From CAZEMR01 sp964513465 (GTDB taxonomy: Bacteria; Bacteroidota; Ignavibacteria; Kapaibacteriales; UBA2268): 47,515 nt of DNA. Shown here piece by piece: positions 16,240-25,791 of the stretch (its first letter is position 1; each line of letters opens with the position of its first letter). The notes beneath the pieces were generated by a model, which saw only the letters and a program-made list of their open reading frames with translations, did no database searches and was not told the origin of the DNA. Both the position numbers and the translations under genes were made by a program. The DNA lies in the NCBI GenBank assembly GCA_964513465.1, contig CAZEMR010000021.1, positions 1 to 47,515 on the forward strand, written 5' to 3'.

Positions 16240-18303
16240 ATGAAAACACGCGTTTTGTTTGTAGATGACGACAAAGTCGCACTCAATGGATATAAGCTGA
16301 CGCTGGGCAAAAAGTTCGATATCACCACAGCTCTCAACGGCCCGGAGGCCATCGAGATTGTTAAGTCCTCCAAAGAATTTGCCGTGGTAGTCTCCGACTT
16401 CAATATGCCAGGGATGAACGGCAATCAGTTGTTGAAAGAAATCGGACAGATTTCATCGAATACTACGCGCGTACTGCTCACCGCATTCGCAGATGTGCAG
16501 ATAGCGATGAATTCCGTTAACGAAGGCCATGTCTTCCGATTTCTGACAAAGCCCATTTCAATCGAAATGCTTGAATCGGCCGTTGTGGACGCCATCGAAC
16601 AATACCGACTCGTCACCTCGGAGCAAAGGCTTAATCGTGAGCTCAACAAAGCATACGATAAACTGCACGAGGAATACGAAAAAGTCAAATCCGCCGAAGA
16701 ATCCACCCGCACCAACGAATCACGCCTCAGCGCCCTGATTGCCAATATCCAGGCAGGAGTGCTGGTCGAAGACAGAAAGCGCCGGATAGTGCTCACCAAC
16801 GACGAGTTCTGCAGGATGTTCGCCATCCCGGTGCCCGCAGCCGCGCTGGTCGGCGCGGATTGCTCGAATTCCGCCGAACAGAGCAAGCATTTATTCCGCG
16901 ATCCGAAAGAATTCGTCCGCAGAATCGAAGAGCTGCTGGAGCGGCGCCAGGCCTCGACTAACGAGACTCTATATCTGGCCGACGGCAGGATTTTCGATCG
17001 GGATTATGTGCCAATCTGGGTGGATAATGAATACTACGGCCATTTCTGGCAGTACCGCGACGTAACCGAACGCAAGACATTCGAGCAAAAGCTGATGATC
17101 CGCGACCGCGCCATTGCCTCAAGCAACGACGGAATTATCATTGTGGACGCACAGAAGTCAGCCATGCCGGTGATTTATGCAAATAAGGGATTCGAAAAAA
17201 TTACCGGCTTTTCATACGAAGAAGTAATTGGCAAAAATCTCGCGTTTCTGCACCGCGGAGACCGCGATCAGCCCGGCCTAAGCAAGCTCCGGCGAGCAAT
17301 AGCGAATAAAGAACCGGCTGCCGCAATAATACGTAATTACCGTAAAGACGGCACTCTGTTCTGGAATGAGCTCTCGATTTCGCCTATTTTCGATGAGCAT
17401 GGGAATATCCAGCACTTCATCGGAATTGAAAACGACATAACCGCAAGGGTAGAAGCCGAGCAGCTATTGCGAGAAACCAACTACAAGCTCGAAAACGCTT
17501 ATGGTAAAATCAGGGATGACCTATTGGCCGCCGCCGAAATCCAGCGCAGCCTTCTTCCGGTTTCATCGTCGCGGATTCACGATATTGAATTCGACTGGCT
17601 GTTTCTGCCCAGCGCATTCGTATCGGGCGATATCTTTAATTTCTTTCCGCTCGATGACCATTCCGTCGCATTTTATCAGATCGATGTGGCCGGGCATGGC
17701 ATTGCCTCGGCGCTGTCGGCGGTTACGCTAAGCCGGCTGCTGACTTTATACGACACAAAGCGTTCGCCGCTGATGCAATACGACCACGAACTCCACCGAC
17801 ATGTGCCACGCGACCCGGCGTCCGTGGTGACCGACCTCAACTCGCGTTTAGTCGGCGAAGGCGATGCAATGAATTATTTCACAATTATTTACGGAATCGT
17901 GAATTCCCAAAAAAACAAAGTGACATTCTGCCAGGCGGGGCATCCTTCGCCGATCCTGTTGCGCCAAAACGGCGAAACGGTTGTCGTGGGATCGACCGGA
18001 TTTCCTGTTGGTATGCTCGAAGATTGCGAATACGAAAATACCAAATTCGAATTCATGCCCGGCGAGCGGCTCTTCGTATTCTCCGACGGAGTTACCGAAT
18101 GCGCAAATCCTGGCGGCGAACTATTTACTCGGCCGAGGGTGCGCAAGACTCTCGAAAATCACGCGCATATCCGGCTGCCGGCAATATTGAAAGACATCAA
18201 CCGGGTGCTTCGCGACTGGCACGGAGAGAACGAATTCGAGGACGATCTGAGCATTCTTACCCTTGAAAATAAAAAGGGAGCCCAAAAGGACTCCCATATA
18301 TAA
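16240..18303 (+). CDS. Receiver-PAS-LOV-like-PP2C serine phosphatase (RsbU/SpoIIE type)
   Basis: A 687-residue regulator of partner switching. The receiver (1-120) has D53 and K104. A coiled coil (about 125-165) and a first PAS (about 165-280) follow. A second PAS (about 285-405) strongly resembles LOV domains, with ANKGFEKITGFSYEEVIGKN, NYRKDGTLFWNELSISP and HFIGI. Its photoactive Cys is replaced by Leu334, and the usual FMN-contacting Gln near the end is Glu397. The C-terminal SpoIIE-type PP2C domain (about 425-680) keeps the metal-binding acids around D464, D482-GHG, D616 (SDGVTE) and DD668-669. It should dephosphorylate the STAS protein when activated through the receiver or PAS units. 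Its last codons overlap the terminator of the convergent gene. Confidence 0.93.
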   Translation: MKTRVLFVDDDKVALNGYKLTLGKKFDITTALNGPEAIEIVKSSKEFAVVVSDFNMPGMNGNQLLKEIGQISSNTTRVLLTAFADVQIAMNSVNEGHVFRFLTKPISIEMLESAVVDAIEQYRLVTSEQRLNRELNKAYDKLHEEYEKVKSAEESTRTNESRLSALIANIQAGVLVEDRKRRIVLTNDEFCRMFAIPVPAAALVGADCSNSAEQSKHLFRDPKEFVRRIEELLERRQASTNETLYLADGRIFDRDYVPIWVDNEYYGHFWQYRDVTERKTFEQKLMIRDRAIASSNDGIIIVDAQKSAMPVIYANKGFEKITGFSYEEVIGKNLAFLHRGDRDQPGLSKLRRAIANKEPAAAIIRNYRKDGTLFWNELSISPIFDEHGNIQHFIGIENDITARVEAEQLLRETNYKLENAYGKIRDDLLAAAEIQRSLLPVSSSRIHDIEFDWLFLPSAFVSGDIFNFFPLDDHSVAFYQIDVAGHGIASALSAVTLSRLLTLYDTKRSPLMQYDHELHRHVPRDPASVVTDLNSRLVGEGDAMNYFTIIYGIVNSQKNKVTFCQAGHPSPILLRQNGETVVVGSTGFPVGMLEDCEYENTKFEFMPGERLFVFSDGVTECANPGGELFTRPRVRKTLENHAHIRLPAILKDINRVLRDWHGENEFEDDLSILTLENKKGAQKDSHI
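18276..18295 (-). terminator. Intrinsic terminator of the outer-membrane protein gene, inside the phosphatase reading frame
   Basis: A stem of 8 positions with one mismatch (18276-18283 with 18288-18295) has a 4-base loop. Read on the minus strand it is followed directly by TTTTTATTTT, a good U tract, 27 bases past the stop of the minus-strand gene. On the plus strand it is followed by atatataaa, a poor U tract. It therefore mainly serves the minus-strand gene, while encoding the last residues (KKGAQKDSH) of the phosphatase on the other strand. Confidence 0.8.
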
Positions 18304-18322
18304 ATATAATATTTTCAATTAA

Positions 18323-19570
18323 TTAAAAGAAAATATAGCAGGCGATCAGCCCGCGGATATTGGCATATGTTTCCGTATCCTTCACCATGAATTTATCCTG
18401 AGCGTCTGGCGTACCATAAGCAGCCGAAGTGTATTCGATTTCGCCTGCGAATCGTACCTTATTGATATTCCATACCACGCGGGGCGATACTCGGAGAAGC
18501 TGGTCGATATTGGCGCCGCGAGCCCAATATAGATAGCCATCGTTGGGGGCTATTTCCAGATCATCCGCAAATCCCATATTTTTAGAATATCCTACAAATA
18601 AACCTACTTCGACCTTCTTACCTGTGGAGATATCCGCCCAAGCCGACATTGTATTGGTCGGTGTGTAGGTCTCCTGCATAGTTTCGGGGTCAAATGCGGA
18701 AACTCCGTATCCACCGAGCATTGTGACATTCGTCAGATTCTGACCATAAACGCCTTCCATTTTGATTGTAACCGGGTCGAGCCAGAGCTTCATGAATCCC
18801 ATGGCAGCATAGCTCGATACCAGCTCGTCGGTTTTGTAGCCGGCTGTAGTCTGAATGCGTGGCTTCAGCATTTTGTATTCGCCGACCACACCAAGCACGG
18901 AATTCGTGCCCAGATTGACGGTAGCGCGGAGCCCGAGATCGGGAATAACTGCGTTTTTCAGATAAGTATGCGATCCGCCTACGGGGCCTGTGTTGGTAAA
19001 ATCGCGTTGGGCCATGGCAGCAAAGTCGAGCGTCAGGCCGCCCATACGCTGGGTCAGCCGTAGCTGCGGGTTACGGGCAAATGGCTGGAACGGCGCGCCC
19101 GTATTAAACGAAACAACGCCCGGGAAGCACTGCTCGACGAACATAATATTCCACGTCTGGCCCGCAAGGAAAGTGGTGTTCTCCCAGTCGAGTTTGACAA
19201 AAGCGTGGCGCAGCCGGAAAGTATTGATAGTGGCATCGGTCGAGCCGAAGAAAGCGCCCTCGATGCGGCCGGAGCTTTTGGCGCCAAGCACGTCCGGCCC
19301 GGTAATCGTACCGGCCAGCCGGCTCTGGATCGAGAAGATACTGAACTGAGAATGTTCGTTGATATCGTCGCCATTGGGGTCGAGTTGTTCGGGCAAGGGA
19401 TACAGCAGGAAGTGGCCTTCGCGAATTGAAGTATTTCCGCGGCTGTCGAAAATAGCGTCGGTTTTGACAAATCCGCTGAATTTAATGCCGAAATCGTCGA
19501 GAGACTGTGCGGATAAACCTGTGGCGGAAAGTAAAAATACAAAGAAAATTAATTTTGTAAAAACCTTCAT
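18323..19570 (-). CDS. Outer-membrane beta-barrel protein, porin-like
   Basis: A 415-residue exported protein with a clear signal peptide (cleavage expected after GLSAQ, about residue 22). It begins the mature part with FGIKFSGFVKTDAIFDSRG, typical of the first barrel strand, and continues with alternating aromatic and polar strands. It ends in CYIFF, with the terminal Phe expected by the BAM assembly machinery. The block FLAGQTWNIMF, with NTGAPFQPFARNPQLR after it, resembles DcaP-like porins of Bacteroidota and proteobacteria. A porin for small anionic compounds is a reasonable guess, but the substrate cannot be read from the sequence. A GAGGTG ribosome site precedes the ATG. It is transcribed alone, divergently from rqcH and convergently with the phosphatase gene. 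Confidence 0.8.
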   Translation of the reverse strand: MKVFTKLIFFVFLLSATGLSAQSLDDFGIKFSGFVKTDAIFDSRGNTSIREGHFLLYPLPEQLDPNGDDINEHSQFSIFSIQSRLAGTITGPDVLGAKSSGRIEGAFFGSTDATINTFRLRHAFVKLDWENTTFLAGQTWNIMFVEQCFPGVVSFNTGAPFQPFARNPQLRLTQRMGGLTLDFAAMAQRDFTNTGPVGGSHTYLKNAVIPDLGLRATVNLGTNSVLGVVGEYKMLKPRIQTTAGYKTDELVSSYAAMGFMKLWLDPVTIKMEGVYGQNLTNVTMLGGYGVSAFDPETMQETYTPTNTMSAWADISTGKKVEVGLFVGYSKNMGFADDLEIAPNDGYLYWARGANIDQLLRVSPRVVWNINKVRFAGEIEYTSAAYGTPDAQDKFMVKDTETYANIRGLIACYIFF

Positions 19571-19730
19571 AGCTCACACCTCGTTTTATGATAAAAATTA
19601 TGGAAGGAATTTTCTCTGAATATAGGAATAATCAGGAAATTTAACAAGATTCATTCATCCTCTGTAAATTTTTTAAATAAATTTAATTTTGTAGATTGAA
19701 TTCGTTTCACTTTTGAATTTTTGTAAGACA

Positions 19731-21347
19731 ATGATCAGACATTTATATACGCTCGAACGACTGACATCTGAATTTCGCGGCATGGAAGGCGCCATAGTCC
19801 GCGAATGCTTCACACAGGAGAAGAATTCCTTTGCGATGGCGCTCGAAAAATCCGACGAATTGCATATACTATACTATAGCTGCGACCCGCGCCGCAGCGC
19901 GGTATTCCTGCGCGAACGCTACATGCGCGCCCGCAAAAACACCCTGGATATATTCGAACCACTTTCGGGGCTTAAGCTCCGGCGAGTGCGAATGGTTCCG
20001 AACGACCGCATTATTATATTCGAATTCGGCGAGCTGACGCTGACCGCGCTCGTATTCGGAGGTCCCCGCAGCAATGCATTCCTGACCGACAGCGAAGGGA
20101 GTGTGATCGAATCGCTCAAAAGCCGCGAGAATACTCCCGAAACCTACCATCCGCCGGCAGCCGGCAGCGCCCGGTCGATTGCAGAATTTGCGCCTGATAT
20201 GAAGATTGTCCGCGCTCTGGCGAGGTGCGATCTGTTCCTGGGCGAGCATTACGCCCGGGAGATTTGCGCCAGAATGAATGTCGATCCGGACTTAAAGCTC
20301 GAAGAAATCGAAACCGGAAAGATAGACGAAATCCATGATTACGCGCGGGAATTCCGCCGCGGCTGCGAGCATTCCGAATATATATATCATCTTTCCGATG
20401 GCGATGAAGTATTGCTCAGTCTGGCGCCGCTCGAAGAATTTCCCGAAAATATCGCAAAATTCGAATCACCATCCGAAGCGGTTCGCAGGCTGTGGACTCA
20501 GCGCGCTGCCGACAGCGCTTATGACAACATCGAATCCGAAATCCGCCCGCCGGTCGAAAAAGAAATCCGCCGTCTTAAGAAAAAAATCAGTGGCTACGAA
20601 AAAAGTCTCGAAGCGCAGGACAGAGAGCATAAATACCGCCTATTCGCCGATCTGTTGATGGCCCGGCCAAATCCCAGGCAGAAAGCGGGCAGCAGCATAA
20701 AGCTGACGGATTGGGAAGGGAGTGAAGTTGAAATCCCGCTCGACGAGAAACTCGATCTGATGGAAAATGCGCAGAAATATTACGAAAAAGCCCGCAAAAG
20801 CCGCGAGGAATCCGAGTCGATCGCGCGCCGGCTGCCGGAGCTTCGTCTGGAGCTGAAGCGTTATGAATACGCGAAAGAGACAATAGAATCTGCCGACAGC
20901 GTCAAAGAATTGAGAAAAGTCAAAGAGGAATTGATCAAAAAAAGAATAATCAGAATGGATAACGAAAAGAATTTACCGGAACAGAGATTCCGCACTTTCG
21001 AGCTTGGCGGCGGCTATACATTATACGTTGGCAAAAATGCCGCCAACAACGACGAGCTGACGATGAAGTTTGCCAAACCGAACGATCTGTGGTTCCATGC
21101 GCGCGGCTCGAGCGGTTCCCACGCGGTGCTGCGGCTGGATAAGGACGATGTGCCGCCGAAAGCCATACTCGAGCGCGCGGCAGCGATTACTGCTTATTAT
21201 TCCGGCCAGAAAAATTCGAAATACGCGCCGGTGGCATATACCCAGAAGAAATATGTCCGCAAACCGAAAGGCGCCAACCCGGGCAGCGTAACCATCAGCC
21301 GTGAAAAGGTAATAATGGTCGAACCCGGGCTGCCCGAAAATGACTAA
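19731..21347 (+). CDS. rqcH: Ribosome quality-control protein RqcH (NFACT/Rqc2 family)
   Basis: A 538-residue NFACT protein that binds stalled 50S-peptidyl-tRNA complexes and drives C-terminal alanine tailing. The NFACT-N domain carries a D92-R93 pair (PNDRIIIFEF), matching the Asp-Arg motif needed for tailing in characterised RqcH/Rqc2. A central coiled coil spans about 270-400. The C-terminal NFACT-R domain has the highly conserved DLWFHARGSSGSHAVLR, ITAYYSG and YVRKPKGANPGSV blocks. The ATG at 19731 starts with the family-typical MIRHLYTLERL; a TTG 18 bases upstream would add six residues. It is a single-gene unit, divergent from the outer-membrane protein gene. Older annotations call this family fibronectin-binding protein A. 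Confidence 0.92.
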   Translation: MIRHLYTLERLTSEFRGMEGAIVRECFTQEKNSFAMALEKSDELHILYYSCDPRRSAVFLRERYMRARKNTLDIFEPLSGLKLRRVRMVPNDRIIIFEFGELTLTALVFGGPRSNAFLTDSEGSVIESLKSRENTPETYHPPAAGSARSIAEFAPDMKIVRALARCDLFLGEHYAREICARMNVDPDLKLEEIETGKIDEIHDYAREFRRGCEHSEYIYHLSDGDEVLLSLAPLEEFPENIAKFESPSEAVRRLWTQRAADSAYDNIESEIRPPVEKEIRRLKKKISGYEKSLEAQDREHKYRLFADLLMARPNPRQKAGSSIKLTDWEGSEVEIPLDEKLDLMENAQKYYEKARKSREESESIARRLPELRLELKRYEYAKETIESADSVKELRKVKEELIKKRIIRMDNEKNLPEQRFRTFELGGGYTLYVGKNAANNDELTMKFAKPNDLWFHARGSSGSHAVLRLDKDDVPPKAILERAAAITAYYSGQKNSKYAPVAYTQKKYVRKPKGANPGSVTISREKVIMVEPGLPEND

Positions 21348-21477
21348 AAATTACTTGGAAATGATAAGAATTAGAGCTAATTTTTTGGACTGTAATTTTT
21401 GACATAATGAACTGTTTATAATAAAAGTCAGTAGAAATTAACAACAAATTTACTTAAAACCAATCAGGGGGTTTTTG

Positions 21478-24400
21478 ATGAATCGTTTTTTACTTTTATT
21501 TTTTTCAGCCTTGTTGTTAACAGTTTCCGGAATCGATACGCAGGCTAAGAAGCCAACACGCGATCAGACGCTCAGGAAATTGAAAGAGGACAATACTTTT
21601 GTTAATTCCCCGCAGGGGCAGGAATTCTGGATTGCTATACCGCCGAACGAGGCTGACGACCAGCCGATCGGCAATACGGACGAAATCGCAATCGAGATAT
21701 ACGTAACCGCATGGGAAGATACCGAAGTAACAGTGGAATACCCGGGCACCAACCACAAAGTAACCAAGAAAGTGGAGGCCCTTACGATTACGACATTTTC
21801 GAGCGAGGAGCAGGAGACATCTTTCCTTTGGGAGGTCCGCACTAGCGAGGAAGCGCTTGATATGGGCGTGCATGTTTATTCCGACGAGCCGATTTCAGTG
21901 TATGTGCTGAACCACCGGCGTGTGACTTCGGAGGGCTATCTGGCGCTTCCGATGTCGGCATGCGGCACCAAATATATGCACCTTGCGTATTATGATTTTA
22001 TGGAAAATATGTATGGCGGCGAATATCGCGGCTCTGGCTTTATTGTGACCGCTGCCGAGGATAATACCCAGCTACGAATCAATCTGCGCGGACGCGGTGC
22101 GGAAGTGGGCCAGACTCTCGGCGGCCACCGCATTGGGGATTTCTGGACTGTCAATCTGCGAAAAGGCCAGGTCTACTGCGTAATGGGCGACGGCCGCACT
22201 CGCGGGCAGTTCGACCTTTCGGGTTCGACGGTGACTTCGAATAAACCGGTAGGGTTTATCTCGTTCCACAAACGAACGCTTATACCATCTTATGATTTAT
22301 ACAATGGACGTGACTTGCTTGTAGAGATGCTCCCGCCGATGAATGCGTGGGGCAAGCATTATACCACTGTCGAATACGAACGCAATGACCACGGCGATTT
22401 CTTCCGCATAATTGCCGCCGAGGATAACACCACCTGGTCTTGTAAATATTACGATCCGGTCAGCCAGAAACTACTCGGACAATATGGCGGCACACTCAAA
22501 AAAGCCGGCGATTTTGACGAATACCTCGAAGTTTTCGTCGAGCGCAACAGCACAAACAATCTGGTTTCGATTCGCGGCACATCGGTATGGAAGGCCGACA
22601 AGCCGGTGCTGGTTATGCAGTATTCGTATTCGGCGGACTGGGACAACGCCACCGAGTTCGATCCCTTTATGATTCTTGTGGTACCAGAAGAGCAGTTTTT
22701 GAATAAAACCGTATTCCAGACACCCGACGGACGCTCCGGATTTAATACCAACTGGTTTAATATCATAGCGGTGGGCGATACCAACGACCCGGCGCAGGAG
22801 AAGCTCAAGACAATCAAAGTGGACGACAAACCGGTCTGGAATCTGGATGCTTCGTTCCTGTTTAATAATATTCCGAATACAAATTTATTCTGGGCAAAGC
22901 TGAATATGCAGCCCGGCGCTCATAAAATTGAAGGCGACACGAAATTCGGAGGTTATATTTATGGATTCAGCCAGCATGACTCATACGGCTGGCCCGCTGC
23001 AATGGCTATCAATAAGCTGGACGAAACCGATACACTGAAGCCGCTTATTTATATAACCGGCGAATGCGGCGAATACGAAATCCAGACCACCGAGCTGCGT
23101 AATGGCCACGAGGGCGATAATCCCCGCCAGATCGATCTCGGAGTATCCGAAGTCGAATTGCTTGCCGATAGCTATAATTTCTTCGATCCTGAGATGCCTG
23201 CTGATTTCAGGCCTTATCCGCCGGTATATGATATGACATTCGGCCTGCGTGCCGACGATGTTTATCAGGACGCGAAAGCTGTCTTCGCAGTGGTCGACCG
23301 CGCAGGCAATATCAATCTGGACAGTATTTATTACGAGGCCGACAGCCTGATGCTCGATCCGGAGGTGGTTAGCTTCCCGAATATACGCGAAGATACATTC
23401 GCTATTAACGACGTCGTGCTGAAAAGCATGTCCGACAGCAGCTTTAATATTACTCAAATTTATATGAAAAAGGGCGTAGCATTCGAATTGCTCGATCTTC
23501 CGACCGTGCCATTCGAAATCGCTTCGCGCGACGAACTGCCATTCCGGATTAAATATTCTCCGGCGACCGATCCGGCAGACAATGATGATTCGCTCATAGT
23601 CTATACCGATTGCCTGCGCTGGGCATGGCCGGTAATAGGCAACAGCGTTATACCGAAGATAAAAGTCGCCGACTGGAACGCAGGCAATGTGATAACCGGC
23701 CGCGAGAAATGCATTTCCGAAACCGGCCGCGGTCTGGAGATTCATAATCCCGGCACCGATACCCTTGTGATTACTGCCATTAAAGGCGTTCAGTTCCCGT
23801 TTATTCTGAGCGATCCGACTAATCCGCCACTGCCGATCAAAATATTGCCCGGCGATCGGGTATATCTGACGGATATCTGCTTTACGCCTGATTCCGACGG
23901 GGAGTATTCGTTCGACATTACTTTCGAAAACAACGGCGCCGGTCCCGACAGTATTTCCACATGGACGGGAAGCTCGACAAGCCCGGGTCCATATATCACA
24001 GGATATGACTGGGGCAATCGCCGCGTGCTGACTGTCAACGATACAGTTGTGTTTATCCGCAACGCCGGCACTTCCCCCGTTCGTATTACTGATGTGCATC
24101 TCGATCCGCAGTCGATGGAAAATTTCCGGATTGACAAAGACAATATCAAGCCATACCGGCCCTCGTCTTCGAATCCGATCAATCTCAATCCTGAGAATGC
24201 GCCCGACGGCACGACCGAAATTATTGTCCCCGTAATATTCGAACCTAGGGCGGAAGGCCAGTTCAGTCTGAATATATATCCCGACCTGCATCCGGATCAT
24301 CAGATTCCGAGTGAATCAATTTCCAATGTGCTTCAGGGCAATGGAATTTTGCCGAAAATCGAGGTGACCGGCTGGACGTTCGATCCGCCGATTATGGTCA

Positions 24401-25761
24401 ATACGACTCATCCGCAGACCGGCAAAGTTACGATTAAATCCACAAGCGAAACCGCCGATCTGCACATTAAACGCATTCTATGGGACGCAAATTCGCAGAA
24501 TCCGGCGGACTTCGCCTTTGTAACAGCGCCGCCTCAGGACTTCATACTCGAACGCGGCGAAACGCTCGAGCTTGACGTAACATTTACGCCAACTGCCGTA
24601 GGCCGCCGTGTAAAAACCGTGATTGTCGAGCACGATGCAGCAACCGGCCCGAATCCTGATCCGACGGTTCAGACCCCCGCCGATGTTATCAGCAATGCGT
24701 TCGACCGCGGAGTTGAAACCGACGGGCATAATTTCGGCGACGTATTGGTCTGCGACGATCCCGAGGCGACTATCCCCGTGACCAATACCGGCTCGACCGA
24801 CCCGATAACGATTGATAGAATCGATCTCGTTAGCGGCGACATCGACGCATTCGAAATCGGCCCCTGGCCCGATCAGATCGATCCCGGTATGACTGCTGAT
24901 ATTCCTGTCCGGTTCCTGACTAATAAATACAGAATCGGTGCTTTCAATGCTGTATTCGATGTCATTACCGACATTGGCACGGTCAGCGCCGAGCTCGATG
25001 CAGTGGGCTATAACACACAGGTCGAACTCAGCATGGTGACTCTGCCAAATATGGCTCCGGGGCTGCCTACGGTTCCGCCGAACGGCAAGGACTTCCCGGT
25101 CGTCGTTAGCTGCAATAACTGGCACGATGCAGATATTACCGAATTCACAATCGAGATCGAATACCGCACCGAATGGCTAAGCTTCAGCAAAATGCACATG
25201 GGCGATGCAATCGACCAGAACTGGACTGTGAACGCTACCGAGGAATTTGCCAGCCCCGATCAGGAATGGACTCGCCTTGTGATAGAGGGCAGCGGGCCGA
25301 CTCCGCTATCGAGGAACGGCCAGCTTCTGAAGCCGGAATTCCTGATTATGCTTTCGGAGAATGGCGCATTCAATCCGCGCTACGGCCGGGTTACATTCGG
25401 CGTTCGCGATACCTGCGTGCTCAATACGACATCGCCGGGCGAAATTCAGATAAACGCATGTGTGCAGGATCTGCGCAACGTGGTGCTCGGCACCCAGAAA
25501 TATGCTCTGAATCAGATAAGCCCGAATCCGGTCAGCGGTCCGGCGTTCGATTTGAATTTCACCCTTGGGATCAAGGCTTATACGCGAGTGGAAATAATCG
25601 ACTCGCGAGGCGAAGTTGTGGATATTCCGATTGATGGAATTATGGACAAGGGTAATTATGCGCAAAATATATCGACCGATCAGTTTTCGAGTGGAGTTTA
25701 TACGATTGTTCTTACTTCCGGTCCGTACAAAGAATCACGCAGACTGGTGATAGTAAAATAA
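21478..25761 (+). CDS. Giant secreted protein with IgGFc-like N-domain, anchor-D-like repeats and T9SS sorting domain (copy 1)
   Basis: 1427 residues with a signal peptide (about 1-24). The N-terminal region (about 35-510), starting SPQGQEFWIAIPPNE, resembles the IgGFc-binding N-terminal domain. Residues about 620-1150 hold a series of Ig-like units of the choice-of-anchor-D/HYDIN kind, with repeated Phe-Gly-, Asp-Pro- and NPGTDTL-like blocks. Residues about 1182-1330 resemble a cohesin-like beta domain. The C-terminus from about 1345 is a T9SS type A sorting domain (SPNPVSG, VEIIDSRGEVV, FSSGVYTIVL, final KESRRLVIVK), so the mature protein is exported and surface-attached. A CAGGGGG ribosome site precedes ATG 21478. 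A full-length paralogue follows. Adhesion or envelope structure is inferred; no catalytic motif is seen. Confidence 0.85.
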   Translation: MNRFLLLFFSALLLTVSGIDTQAKKPTRDQTLRKLKEDNTFVNSPQGQEFWIAIPPNEADDQPIGNTDEIAIEIYVTAWEDTEVTVEYPGTNHKVTKKVEALTITTFSSEEQETSFLWEVRTSEEALDMGVHVYSDEPISVYVLNHRRVTSEGYLALPMSACGTKYMHLAYYDFMENMYGGEYRGSGFIVTAAEDNTQLRINLRGRGAEVGQTLGGHRIGDFWTVNLRKGQVYCVMGDGRTRGQFDLSGSTVTSNKPVGFISFHKRTLIPSYDLYNGRDLLVEMLPPMNAWGKHYTTVEYERNDHGDFFRIIAAEDNTTWSCKYYDPVSQKLLGQYGGTLKKAGDFDEYLEVFVERNSTNNLVSIRGTSVWKADKPVLVMQYSYSADWDNATEFDPFMILVVPEEQFLNKTVFQTPDGRSGFNTNWFNIIAVGDTNDPAQEKLKTIKVDDKPVWNLDASFLFNNIPNTNLFWAKLNMQPGAHKIEGDTKFGGYIYGFSQHDSYGWPAAMAINKLDETDTLKPLIYITGECGEYEIQTTELRNGHEGDNPRQIDLGVSEVELLADSYNFFDPEMPADFRPYPPVYDMTFGLRADDVYQDAKAVFAVVDRAGNINLDSIYYEADSLMLDPEVVSFPNIREDTFAINDVVLKSMSDSSFNITQIYMKKGVAFELLDLPTVPFEIASRDELPFRIKYSPATDPADNDDSLIVYTDCLRWAWPVIGNSVIPKIKVADWNAGNVITGREKCISETGRGLEIHNPGTDTLVITAIKGVQFPFILSDPTNPPLPIKILPGDRVYLTDICFTPDSDGEYSFDITFENNGAGPDSISTWTGSSTSPGPYITGYDWGNRRVLTVNDTVVFIRNAGTSPVRITDVHLDPQSMENFRIDKDNIKPYRPSSSNPINLNPENAPDGTTEIIVPVIFEPRAEGQFSLNIYPDLHPDHQIPSESISNVLQGNGILPKIEVTGWTFDPPIMVNTTHPQTGKVTIKSTSETADLHIKRILWDANSQNPADFAFVTAPPQDFILERGETLELDVTFTPTAVGRRVKTVIVEHDAATGPNPDPTVQTPADVISNAFDRGVETDGHNFGDVLVCDDPEATIPVTNTGSTDPITIDRIDLVSGDIDAFEIGPWPDQIDPGMTADIPVRFLTNKYRIGAFNAVFDVITDIGTVSAELDAVGYNTQVELSMVTLPNMAPGLPTVPPNGKDFPVVVSCNNWHDADITEFTIEIEYRTEWLSFSKMHMGDAIDQNWTVNATEEFASPDQEWTRLVIEGSGPTPLSRNGQLLKPEFLIMLSENGAFNPRYGRVTFGVRDTCVLNTTSPGEIQINACVQDLRNVVLGTQKYALNQISPNPVSGPAFDLNFTLGIKAYTRVEIIDSRGEVVDIPIDGIMDKGNYAQNISTDQFSSGVYTIVLTSGPYKESRRLVIVK

Positions 25762-25791
25762 GCAATCCCGATGATTCAGATAATACTTCAT

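Noticed and set aside
21399..21422. TTGACA and TATAAT hexamers upstream of secreted paralogue 1
   Set aside because: The spacer is only 12 bases, too short for a sigma-70 promoter, and Bacteroidota promoters use a different consensus.
22981..24300. A 439-codon open frame on the minus strand
   Set aside because: It is antisense to the first giant secreted protein gene, whose sense frame has a signal peptide, repeats and sorting domain. The antisense translation shows no recognisable domain, and the opening follows from codon bias.
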